A DNA stretch of 5,763 nt from Spirochaetaceae bacterium (lineage in GTDB: Bacteria > Spirochaetota > Spirochaetia > SZUA-6 > Fen-1364): positions 1 through 5,763 of the forward strand of contig PMZS01000344.1 in assembly GCA_003170115.1 (NCBI GenBank), written 5' to 3'. This document shows positions 1 through 5,763 of the stretch, one piece after another. The position numbers were made by a program, and so were the translations under genes. Within the stretch, counting starts at the first letter, position 1. Each line of letters begins with the position of its first letter. The notes below the pieces were generated by a model. It was not told the origin of the DNA. It saw only the letters and a list, made by a program, of their open reading frames with translations, and searched no databases.

Positions 1-713
1 ATGATGTCGTGGCCGATCATGGGATGTCCCGTGAAGGGAACACCGGCGGACCAGGCCGCGGCCTGCGCGCTGTACTCCGAGAAGGGATGCGGCACCTTCA
101 TGCGCCCTGCCGGGAGTCCGAACTCTTTCACCGCGGAGAGAAGATCCACGGCCGCGGCCGCCTTGCCGGGCTCAGTGTCCAGAAGCCGGGGGATCTCCTC
201 CACGAGCTCCTTCGCGGAAGGAAGATCAAGCCCCTGGTCCGCGATCAGCGCACCCACCGACCGTCCGTAGCCGAAACCCCTCCACGCCCCCACCAGCAGC
301 GCGATATTGATGAAGCGCCCCGTCTCCTCCCACGTGCCGAACTCTCCGCGCCGCACGTTCTCCCTCACGTCCTCGCTCGTACGGCCCTGGTAGGCGAGCT
401 CCCAGTCATGGATGATACCGGCCCCGTTCGTCGCAAGATGCGTGATCCAGCCGTCCCGAATGAGCCGGATGAGCACGGGCCCGAGGCCATTCTTGATCGT
501 GTGCGCGCCGAACGCGCACATCACGGGCTTTGCCGCCGCGCGAGCCTCCCGAACCCGTCCTACGACCTCCGGAAGCAGGGCTGCCGCTCCCGCGGAGAGC
601 ACCCGGGGCGCCGCGGACGGATCCACCGCGTCCCTCGGGAATTGGACCTTGTTCTTCCGCTCGGAAAGCGGCTTCAATCTCAGCTTGCGGCGGTCCAGAA
701 AGGGGAAAGTCAT
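1..713 (-). CDS. Conserved protein, possibly deoxyhypusine-synthase-like; C-terminus beyond window
   Basis: Reading leftward from ATG 713-711, the frame stays open for 237 codons to the window edge, so the C-terminus is missing. The start codon overlaps the stop of the upstream kinase-phosphatase gene (ATGA, 713-710), which implies translational coupling; a G-run at 725-721 could act as a weak ribosome binding site. Recognisable blocks are FGAHTIKNGLGPVLI (68-82), THLATNGAGIIHDWELA (91-107), GRTSEDV (110-116) and GEFGTWEETGRFIN (123-136). A late HPMIGHDI (230-237) stops at the edge. Small-residue-rich NGAG and GAH segments suggest a nucleotide- or substrate-binding alpha/beta fold. From memory, such blocks occur in bacterial proteins annotated as deoxyhypusine-synthase-like. 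Bacteria generally lack eIF5A, so a true hypusine role is unlikely and the function is unknown. The active-site lysine region expected near the C-terminus lies outside the window. The gene itself is near certain; the family assignment is tentative. Confidence 0.85.
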   Translation of the reverse strand, partial: MTFPFLDRRKLRLKPLSERKNKVQFPRDAVDPSAAPRVLSAGAAALLPEVVGRVREARAAAKPVMCAFGAHTIKNGLGPVLIRLIRDGWITHLATNGAGIIHDWELAYQGRTSEDVRENVRRGEFGTWEETGRFINIALLVGAWRGFGYGRSVGALIADQGLDLPSAKELVEEIPRLLDTEPGKAAAAVDLLSAVKEFGLPAGRMKVPHPFSEYSAQAAAWSAGVPFTGHPMIGHDI

Positions 714-2611
714 ATGCGCACCCCCAGGAGCCGGCACAGGCTCCTCCATTGGGAAAAATCGGGAACCACGAGGTCCGCTCCCGCGCGGATGAGGCGGGTG
801 CGCTTGCGCATGTTCCACCCGAACCGGCGAAGCTCGTCGCTGGCAACGCCGACGGCCAGGCCGCCGCGCCGCCTGGTCTCCCGTATTTCCACTGGCCCGT
901 CTCCGAAGGTGACGAGCGTCCGCGCCTCCGCCGCGCCGATCTCGGCGAGTATCCTTTCCAGAACCACCTTCTTTGCCTCGATATTCACGTCGCCCACCGC
1001 ACCATGAATCCTGCCCTCGAAAAGCGCCGCATGCCCGAGGGCTTCGGCCTCGGCGATGAGGTCCTGCTCGTCGGTCCCGCTTGCAAGGTGAAGCTTCACT
1101 CCCGCGGCGCGTAGCGCCTTCAGCATGGGGATTGCGCCCTTGAGGGTGTAATCCTCGACGCACAGCTCGCCCCGGTGCAGCTTTGCGATCCGGGCCGAGA
1201 CCATGGCCAGCAGCTCCTTATTGTACAGGTCCTTATACCCACGGGGATCCTTCACCTCCGCGGCGGGCACGATACCGAACTCTCGGACCATCTCCACCAG
1301 GCCATGCATTTGAACGAGGGTCTGCACGCCCGTAGTCATGTCGATGTATTCCCGCACCCGTTCCTTCACGGTGAGAAACAGCTTCTCCTCGGCGGTTTTC
1401 CAGTCGTCGCCGAGGATGGAGCGGATCATCACCGGCTCCATGATCCCCTCCCACCCCTCGCGCAGCGTCGAGACGGTGCCGTCGTTGTCGAAAATCGCGT
1501 GTGTCGGGCGAGAGACTCCGGACACCGGACCTACGATCTCGATCTCCGTCTCCCCGTGAAAGCGCGCCGCCCGGGGGTCGTCGGCCAGCTCCGGGTTGCA
1601 GACGTAGTCGGGGTTCGTGCCGATCGCCCGGATCTCCTCGGGGCTCGCCGTGCCGGTGACGAAAAGTTTCTTCACCGTGACTCCCGCCGCGAAGTTCCCG
1701 AAGGTTGCCGCGGATACCGGGTCGCTTCCCGCGGCCAGCGCGGCCGCGATCCCCGCCAGTGCGCTGTCCCCGGCTCCCACCGTGTCGATCCTCCCGAGTA
1801 TCTGCAGCCCCGGGACTTCAACAGTGCCTTCGGGCTCACGCACGAGCATGCCGCGAGAGCCGCGTGTCAGGAACACGGGCGTCTTCCAGCGGTCGTAGAG
1901 CGTATCCGCGGCGCGCTGGGCGTCCACGCGGGGAACTGGATCCTGCCGTTCCCATTGGACACCGATGAGCCGCAGCGCCTCACGATCGTTGAGCTTGCGC
2001 ATCGCCCCCGCGTAGCTGTCGCTGAAGCTCCTGCTGTCGCAGATGAACGGTACGGAAGCCCCGCGAATAACATCCGCGAGTCCGTCCCTCATCCCGGGGG
2101 TGTGGATGCCGTGGAGAAGCTGCTGGTTGATGATCACAAGGTCCAGCTCTCCGAGTGAGCCGCGCAGGGCCTGGAGGAGGGATAGGCGAATCGTCGGGGC
2201 GAGAGAGTTCGCGTTCCCGAAATCGATCCTGCCCTGTTCCGACTCGCCTTCCACGGGCTTGATGTACACGGGGGTGTTCCAGTCCGTCTCCTGGACGAGG
2301 ACACCTCGGATGTCGACGGAGGCGTCCAACAATATCCTGGTCATCTCCCGTCCAAAGGGATCGTCCCCGAAAGCGCCGAAGGCGCAGATGCGACGAACGC
2401 CCATCGCCGCGAGATTGCTCACGACGTTGCCCGCGCCCCCCAGGGAATAGCGCTGGGTGCGGACGGGCCTGGTGGCGAGCCCCGTCTCAATTGAAATCTC
2501 GGAAAGCGATGCATCGAGCGTCCAATAGGCATCCAGGCAGTAGTCGCCTATGACACCGATGCGGGTGTGGGAGATCCGCGCGAGGAGCTCTTCGAGCTGT
2601 TCCCTGTTCAT
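710..2611 (-). CDS. Bifunctional PfkB-type (HldE-like) sugar kinase / HAD phosphatase fusion
   Basis: This 633-residue protein has two catalytic domains. Residues 1 to about 330 are a PfkB/ribokinase-type kinase, close in style to the kinase half of HldE/RfaE. It shows an N-terminal strand RIGVIGDYCLDAYW (17-30), the GGAGN glycine motif (58-62) and the ATP/anion-hole signature DTVGAGD (276-282), with D282 the likely catalytic base. After a linker, residues of about 368-633 form a HAD hydrolase: motif I DNDGT (375-379, nucleophile D375 and acid D377), motif II S511 in LASGTD, motif III lysine K547 or K548, and motif IV GDGPVE (570-575). The long helical insert between motifs I and II is a C1-type cap. 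No cytidylyl/adenylyltransferase domain is present, unlike full HldE. ATG 2611 is chosen over the longer ATG 2650 because the kinase fold begins soon after it and a promoter lies between the two. A coupled phosphorylation and dephosphorylation, analogous to HldE plus GmhB, is an inference; the sugar or alcohol substrate is unknown. Confidence 0.93.
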   Translation of the reverse strand: MNREQLEELLARISHTRIGVIGDYCLDAYWTLDASLSEISIETGLATRPVRTQRYSLGGAGNVVSNLAAMGVRRICAFGAFGDDPFGREMTRILLDASVDIRGVLVQETDWNTPVYIKPVEGESEQGRIDFGNANSLAPTIRLSLLQALRGSLGELDLVIINQQLLHGIHTPGMRDGLADVIRGASVPFICDSRSFSDSYAGAMRKLNDREALRLIGVQWERQDPVPRVDAQRAADTLYDRWKTPVFLTRGSRGMLVREPEGTVEVPGLQILGRIDTVGAGDSALAGIAAALAAGSDPVSAATFGNFAAGVTVKKLFVTGTASPEEIRAIGTNPDYVCNPELADDPRAARFHGETEIEIVGPVSGVSRPTHAIFDNDGTVSTLREGWEGIMEPVMIRSILGDDWKTAEEKLFLTVKERVREYIDMTTGVQTLVQMHGLVEMVREFGIVPAAEVKDPRGYKDLYNKELLAMVSARIAKLHRGELCVEDYTLKGAIPMLKALRAAGVKLHLASGTDEQDLIAEAEALGHAALFEGRIHGAVGDVNIEAKKVVLERILAEIGAAEARTLVTFGDGPVEIRETRRRGGLAVGVASDELRRFGWNMRKRTRLIRAGADLVVPDFSQWRSLCRLLGVRI

Positions 2612-2614
2612 AGC

Positions 2615-2650
2615 GGGGCGCAGTGTAATCGACGCGCGGGCGCCCTTCAA
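2615..2650 (-). promoter_or_regulatory. Sigma-70-like promoter for the kinase-phosphatase operon
   Basis: On the minus strand, TTGAAG (2650-2645) and TACACT (2627-2622) are separated by 17 nt, giving 4 of 6 and 4 of 6 matches to TTGACA and TATAAT at optimal spacing. The predicted start of transcription is near 2615, only about 4 nt before ATG 2611. The mRNA would be almost leaderless, consistent with the absence of a ribosome binding site. This also argues against the longer ATG 2650 as start, since it lies at the -35 box. Predicted by eye only. Confidence 0.55.
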
Positions 2651-2664
2651 GTATACTGCGCCGA
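2629..2664 (+). promoter_or_regulatory. Sigma-70-like promoter for the aminotransferase operon
   Basis: TCGACG (2629-2634) and TATACT (2652-2657) lie 17 nt apart, with 4 of 6 and 5 of 6 matches to consensus. Transcription is predicted at 2664 or 2665, which is the first base of ATG 2665 or the base before it, so this would be a leaderless message. The spacer overlaps the opposing promoter face to face, so RNA polymerase could probably not occupy both sites fully at once. Predicted by eye only. Confidence 0.55.
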
Positions 2665-4074
2665 ATGAAATACCAGGAGATTCTCGACCGCACGCGGGCC
2701 CTCGCCGCCCGGCCGGCCCGGAAGCTGGACTCGCGGAAAAGCGCCGCGGTGATGAAGGGGTTCACGGAGCGTACAACCGGTTCCGCGCGGCTGTTCCAGC
2801 AGGCGGGAAAGGTTCTGCCCCGGGGAATCGAGCACGCGTGGACGCCGAGCGTCCCCTACCCCCTGTTTATGAACCATGGGAAGGGAAGCCGGGTGTGGGA
2901 CGTGGACGGCAATGAGTACGTCGACTACATCCTCGCGGGAGGTCCGCTCATCCTTGGCCACAATCACGAGGGCCTGCGGAAGAGCATGATGGAGCTGATC
3001 AACACGCGGACGAACTTCCACGGGTTCTCTGACGAGATGGAGATCAAGGCCGCGGAAAAGATCATCCACCACTTCCCGGCAATCGAGCGGGTGCGCTTCA
3101 CCTGTTCGGGGACGGAAGCGAACGCCGCCGCGGCGAGGATTGCGCGCTCGTTCACGCGCCGGAAAAAAATCATCAAATTCCTGGCCGGCTACCACGGCTG
3201 GAGCGACCAGTTCATGACCGACATGGAGGTTCCCGGCAGCGGCAGGTTCGTCTCCCAGGGCATCCCGGATGAGATCCTCGATCTCACGGTCCTCGTGCCT
3301 CCGAACGACCTCGATGCGCTGGAACGCGCCTTCGTCGAGCATTCGTCCCTGGGGGGAGTGGCCGCTGTTTTCTGCGAGCCGGTCGGCGGAGAGTCCGGCC
3401 TCGTGCCGTTTGCCGACGGCTTTCACGCCGCGGCAATCGAGATCGCGCACCGCCACGGCGCGGTCTACGTCTTCGACGAAGTTGTCACGGGACTCCGCAT
3501 GGGACTGGGCGGAGCCCAGGCCGCGCTTGGAGTGAAACCGGATCTCACTACGCTGGGCAAGGCGCTCATGGGAGGGTGGCCATCGTGCGGGGCCGTCTGC
3601 GGCAGCGCGGAAGTGATGGAAACGGCCACCGTCGGAGTCATTCCTGACGGCAGGCCGTTCGCCTATATCGCCGGCACGCTCCCGGGCAACACGCTGTCCG
3701 CGGCCGCGGCGTACTACACGATCCTGGAGCTGGAGAAGCCCGGCGTCCTGGACCGGATGTTCGTCGTAACCTCCGACCTCGTGGACAAGCTGAACGGTCT
3801 CTTCGCCGCGCATGGATGCGGCTTTTTCGCCTACAGTTTCGGGGGAATCGTCCGCATCGAGATGACGGCTCCGCACGGGGTGCCGCTCACCGGACCCGAG
3901 GCGTTCCCCGAGATCATTTCCCGCCGGGGACTTCTGGAAGAATACTCGGCGATCGTGCACGCCCACGGCGTTTTCACCCGTAATGGCAGGGACATGGTGT
4001 CGTGCGCCCACACGACGAAAGACAACGACCGCGCCGTGAAGGCGTTCTCCGCCCTGCTGGATACCCTCGAATAG
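2665..4074 (+). CDS. Class III PLP aminotransferase, glutamate-1-semialdehyde aminomutase-like
   Basis: This 469-residue cytoplasmic PLP enzyme has the full fold-type I class III set: phosphate-binding SGTEAN (148-153), YHGW (176-179, aromatic stacking on the cofactor), CEP (237-239), DEVVTGLR (271-278, with D271 contacting the pyridine nitrogen), TLGKALMGG (296-304, with Schiff-base K299) and AGTLPGN (336-342). Overall layout is closest to HemL, but it differs from the HemL I know. It has about 35 extra N-terminal residues, HGW instead of HGH after the cofactor tyrosine, and NGRD around 440-443 where HemL has the FEAGF segment. A secondary-metabolite, amino-sugar or amino-alcohol-phosphate role is therefore more likely than tetrapyrrole synthesis; this is inference. 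ATG 2665 is chosen because it sits 7 nt after a -10 box, though it has no Shine-Dalgarno; ATG 2752 (M30) is the alternative. It is followed after 17 nt by the SDR gene in the same direction. Confidence 0.93.
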   Translation: MKYQEILDRTRALAARPARKLDSRKSAAVMKGFTERTTGSARLFQQAGKVLPRGIEHAWTPSVPYPLFMNHGKGSRVWDVDGNEYVDYILAGGPLILGHNHEGLRKSMMELINTRTNFHGFSDEMEIKAAEKIIHHFPAIERVRFTCSGTEANAAAARIARSFTRRKKIIKFLAGYHGWSDQFMTDMEVPGSGRFVSQGIPDEILDLTVLVPPNDLDALERAFVEHSSLGGVAAVFCEPVGGESGLVPFADGFHAAAIEIAHRHGAVYVFDEVVTGLRMGLGGAQAALGVKPDLTTLGKALMGGWPSCGAVCGSAEVMETATVGVIPDGRPFAYIAGTLPGNTLSAAAAYYTILELEKPGVLDRMFVVTSDLVDKLNGLFAAHGCGFFAYSFGGIVRIEMTAPHGVPLTGPEAFPEIISRRGLLEEYSAIVHAHGVFTRNGRDMVSCAHTTKDNDRAVKAFSALLDTLE

Positions 4075-4081
4075 AAGGAAT

Positions 4082-4085
4082 GGAG
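4082..4085 (+). promoter_or_regulatory. Ribosome binding site of the SDR gene
   Basis: GGAG lies 6 nt before ATG 4092, ideal spacing. An AAGGA at 4075-4079 directly abuts the in-frame ATG 4080, too close to serve it. The site therefore favours ATG 4092 over ATG 4080 and over upstream starts inside the aminotransferase gene. It is the only convincing Shine-Dalgarno sequence in the window, matching this gene's internal position in the operon. Confidence 0.6.
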
Positions 4086-4091
4086 CCCGTC

Positions 4092-4907
4092 ATGAAGTCA
4101 AATGTTTCCAGAGAGCATCGAAGCGCCGCCCTGGTGACCGGCGCATCGCGCGGCATCGGCAAGGCCATCGCGGCAGCCATGGCGGCAGATGGCTGGGAGG
4201 TGACCGGCACGTGCAGGAACCCGAAGCGCCTCGCCGCGGAGGACAGGATCCCCGGCGTGCGCTACCTCCCGCTGGATTTCTCCCGAAAGGCGAGCGTGGA
4301 GGCGCTGCTGAAGAAGGTGAAAAAAGTCGACGTGCTGGTGAACAATGCGGGAAGCGGATCGATCGGACCCGTGGAAGAGGCGACCATCGAGAAGGTGCGG
4401 GCCCTGTTCGAGGACAATTTCTTCGGCGCCGTGCGTCTCACGCAGTCGCTGCTCCCCCGGATGCGCGCCCGCGGGACGGGGGCCGTCATCTTCATCGGCT
4501 CCATGGCCAGCGAGTTTCCGCGGGCCTTCTCTTCGTTCTATGCGGCCAGCAAGGCGGCGCTTCGCGCTTTTGCCGAGTGCCTGCGCATGGAAGTGCGGGT
4601 GTACGGAATCCGCGTGTCGGTGGTAGCTCCCTTCTTCATTGCCACGACTTTTCCACAGGAGCGCCAGGTGAAAAAGGGTTCGCCCTATGCCGAGGCGGTG
4701 GGCCGGGTGAAGCAGGTTCGCGACCGCTCGATCATGGCCGGCCCGGAGCCGCAAGTCGTGGCAGACGTGGTCATGGACCTCCTCGGCAAGAGGCGGCCGC
4801 GGGCATTCACGAGCGTCGGTCACCGTGCCCGTCTGCAGGCCTTTCTCATACGGCACCTGCCGCGGCGGATCATCGAAGCGTTGTCAGCCCGCAGATTCAA
4901 GCTATAA
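4092..4907 (+). CDS. Classical short-chain dehydrogenase/reductase (SDR)
   Basis: The product is 271 residues, the normal size for a classical SDR, and acts as an NAD(P)-dependent oxidoreductase in the cytoplasm. Visible motifs in order are the Rossmann glycine motif TGASRGIG (16-23), D62 contacting the adenine ring, NNAG (84-87), N109, and the catalytic S137-Y150-K154 (YAASK). R42 in TCRN, after the second beta-strand, suggests a preference for NADPH and hence reduction. The usual PG motif after the active site is replaced by APFF, and a basic C-terminal tail (about residues 240-271) extends past the core. ATG 4092 is preferred because of the GGAG at good spacing; ATG 4080 would add four residues. 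Position between the aminotransferase-like gene and tdh suggests it reduces a carbonyl in the same pathway, for example an amino ketone or keto sugar, but the substrate is not evident. Confidence 0.93.
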   Translation: MKSNVSREHRSAALVTGASRGIGKAIAAAMAADGWEVTGTCRNPKRLAAEDRIPGVRYLPLDFSRKASVEALLKKVKKVDVLVNNAGSGSIGPVEEATIEKVRALFEDNFFGAVRLTQSLLPRMRARGTGAVIFIGSMASEFPRAFSSFYAASKAALRAFAECLRMEVRVYGIRVSVVAPFFIATTFPQERQVKKGSPYAEAVGRVKQVRDRSIMAGPEPQVVADVVMDLLGKRRPRAFTSVGHRARLQAFLIRHLPRRIIEALSARRFKL

Positions 4908-4915
4908 TCCTCCCT
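4881..4915 (+). promoter_or_regulatory. Strong sigma-70-like promoter for tdh, overlapping the SDR stop codon
   Basis: TTGTCA (4881-4886, 5 of 6) and a perfect TATAAT (4903-4908) are 16 nt apart, the best promoter match noticed in the window. The -10 box includes the TAA stop of the SDR gene (4905-4907) and the last leucine codon CTA, an uncommon choice in such GC-rich DNA. Transcription is predicted near 4915, which is 1 nt before GTG 4916 and 13 nt before ATG 4928. tdh could thus be expressed apart from the upstream genes. Confidence 0.6.
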
Positions 4916-4927
4916 GTGAAAGCCCTC

Positions 4928-5763
4928 ATGAATGCCCTGGTGAAGAAGCGGGCTGGCCCGGGGCTCGTCATGGAGAAAGTGCCCCTTCCGGTGATCGGGG
5001 GGAACGATCTCCTGGTGAAGGTCACTCACGCGGCAATCTGCGGGACCGACCTTCACATCTGGAATTGGGATGAGTGGGCCCGGCGCACGCTTCATCCACC
5101 GCTCATCGCGGGCCACGAGTTCGTCGGCACGATCATGGACATGGGCGCCAATGTAAGCGGGTACAGGATCGGCGAGCGCGTTTCCGGGGAAGGGCACATC
5201 GTGTGCGGCGTGTGCAGGAGCTGCCGGGCAGGACGCCGGCACCTCTGCACGAACACGGTGGGAATCGGCGTGCAGAGGGACGGCTGCTTCGCCGAGTACC
5301 TCTCCCTGCCCTCGTCCAACGCGTGGCACGTGCATCCGACAATCCCTTCGGAGATCGCCTGCTTCCTCGATCCGCTGGGCAACGCGACCCACTCGGCGCT
5401 GTCCTTCGACCTGGTGGGCGAGGATGTTCTCATCACGGGGGCCGGACCCATCGGCATCATGGCCGCCGCGATCTGCCGTCACTGCGGTGCCCAGCGCATT
5501 GTGGTCACCGATGTCAACGATTTCCGCCTCGGCCTCGCGGCGAAGATGGGCGCCACGCTGACGGTCAATGTGACGCACGGGTCGATCGAGGAAGCGCGGG
5601 AGCAGCTTTCCATCATCGGCTTCGATATCGGCCTGGAAATGTCGGGAAATGGGGCCGCCTTTGAGGCAATGCTGGAGAACATGTACCACGGCGGGCGCAT
5701 CTCCCTTCTGGGAATCCTCCCGAACTCCACGGGAATCCGCTGGGACCAGGTGATCTTCAAGGG
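4928..5763 (+). CDS. tdh: L-threonine 3-dehydrogenase; C-terminus beyond window
   Basis: This zinc-dependent medium-chain dehydrogenase oxidises L-threonine with NAD+ to 2-amino-3-oxobutyrate, which is then cleaved by Kbl or decarboxylates to aminoacetone. 278 codons are present of an expected 340 or so. Numbered from ATG 4928, catalytic zinc residues C38, H63 and E64 and structural zinc cysteines C93, C96, C99 and C107 fall at the same numbers as in E. coli Tdh as I recall it. Further family blocks are AICGTD, VSGEGH, the Rossmann motif GAGPIG (171-176) and D195 in VTDVN, which supports NAD specificity. The sequence remains Tdh-like to the edge (GLEMSGN, HGGRISLLG). ATG 4928 is chosen for this exact register. 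GTG 4916 is a serious alternative adding VKAL, since it sits 7 nt after a TATAAT box as a leaderless start would. No Shine-Dalgarno supports either. No kbl is visible; it could lie downstream. Confidence 0.94.
   Translation, partial: MNALVKKRAGPGLVMEKVPLPVIGGNDLLVKVTHAAICGTDLHIWNWDEWARRTLHPPLIAGHEFVGTIMDMGANVSGYRIGERVSGEGHIVCGVCRSCRAGRRHLCTNTVGIGVQRDGCFAEYLSLPSSNAWHVHPTIPSEIACFLDPLGNATHSALSFDLVGEDVLITGAGPIGIMAAAICRHCGAQRIVVTDVNDFRLGLAAKMGATLTVNVTHGSIEEAREQLSIIGFDIGLEMSGNGAAFEAMLENMYHGGRISLLGILPNSTGIRWDQVIFK

Larger units (their letters stand above)
2612..2664. promoter_or_regulatory. Divergent intergenic control region with 11-bp inverted repeat
   Basis: This 53-bp gap separates the leftward kinase-phosphatase operon from the rightward aminotransferase operon. 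It contains an inverted repeat: ggcgcagtgta at 2617-2627 and tatactgcgcc at 2652-2662. The arms match at 10 of 11 positions after reverse complementing and are separated by 24 bp. Each arm contains the outward-facing -10 box plus the bases up to the predicted transcription start, so the two promoters are near copies of each other. The spacing is too wide for one helix-turn-helix dimer site but would suit coordinated promoters or DNA looping. No Shine-Dalgarno sequence is visible for either flanking gene. Confidence 0.6.

Noticed and set aside
9..1007. 332-codon plus-strand open frame, and a second of 327 codons at 1175-2158
   Set aside because: Both are antisense to the kinase-phosphatase and DHS-like genes, have Arg/Pro-rich composition and no motifs, and have no credible promoter or ribosome binding site.
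710..2611. Annotation as hldE (bifunctional heptose kinase/adenylyltransferase)
   Set aside because: The kinase half is similar, but the C-terminal half carries HAD phosphatase motifs and no nucleotidyltransferase signature.
2612..2650. Longer start ATG 2650 for the kinase-phosphatase gene
   Set aside because: It would add 13 residues without family resemblance and would start at the -35 box of the predicted promoter.
2647..4011. 454-codon open frame on the minus strand opposite the aminotransferase gene
   Set aside because: It lies antisense to a gene with complete catalytic motifs; its product is rich in Arg, His, Val and Asp without recognisable motifs, as expected of a shadow frame in GC-rich DNA.
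2665..4074. Gene symbol hemL
   Set aside because: The HemL-type C-terminal segment is missing, the cofactor loop differs, and no other tetrapyrrole gene is nearby.
5074..5664. 196-codon plus-strand open frame inside tdh
   Set aside because: It is out of frame with a clear threonine dehydrogenase whose zinc and Rossmann motifs are all present in the other frame.

Overview
This is a GC-rich, gene-dense bacterial window holding five protein-coding genes and one short regulatory gap. Two genes run leftward (minus strand) and three run rightward from a divergent promoter region of about 53 bp at 2612-2664. Nothing fixes the species. The strong G/C bias at third codon positions, the sigma-70-like promoters and the apparently leaderless starts fit a high-GC bacterium, perhaps an environmental lineage. 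I see no rRNA, tRNA, CRISPR array, insertion sequence or terminator.

Left arm (minus strand): the first gene is a 633-residue fusion of a PfkB/ribokinase-type sugar kinase, related to the heptose kinase domain of HldE, and a HAD-superfamily phosphatase (710-2611). Its stop codon overlaps the start of the next gene in an ATGA motif. That next gene (1-713, running off the left edge) encodes a conserved protein that I tentatively relate to deoxyhypusine-synthase-like proteins.

Right arm (plus strand): a class III PLP enzyme of the glutamate-1-semialdehyde aminotransferase type (2665-4074) is followed after 17 nt by a classical short-chain dehydrogenase/reductase (4092-4907). After a further 20 nt comes a clear L-threonine 3-dehydrogenase, tdh (from 4928, cut by the right edge).

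Control: the divergent gap carries two back-to-back promoter candidates. Their -10 boxes and first transcribed bases form an 11-bp inverted repeat with one mismatch, and both place the start codon 0-4 nt from the predicted transcription start. A third strong promoter (TTGTCA-16-TATAAT) overlaps the stop codon of the SDR gene and would give tdh its own nearly leaderless transcript.

Taken together, a kinase, a phosphatase, a PLP aminotransferase-fold enzyme, a reductase and threonine dehydrogenase look like a small-molecule pathway that makes or breaks down an amino-alcohol, an amino sugar or a threonine-derived metabolite. The substrates cannot be read from the sequence. The combination, including the kinase-phosphatase fusion and the deoxyhypusine-synthase-like partner, does not match any textbook operon I know.
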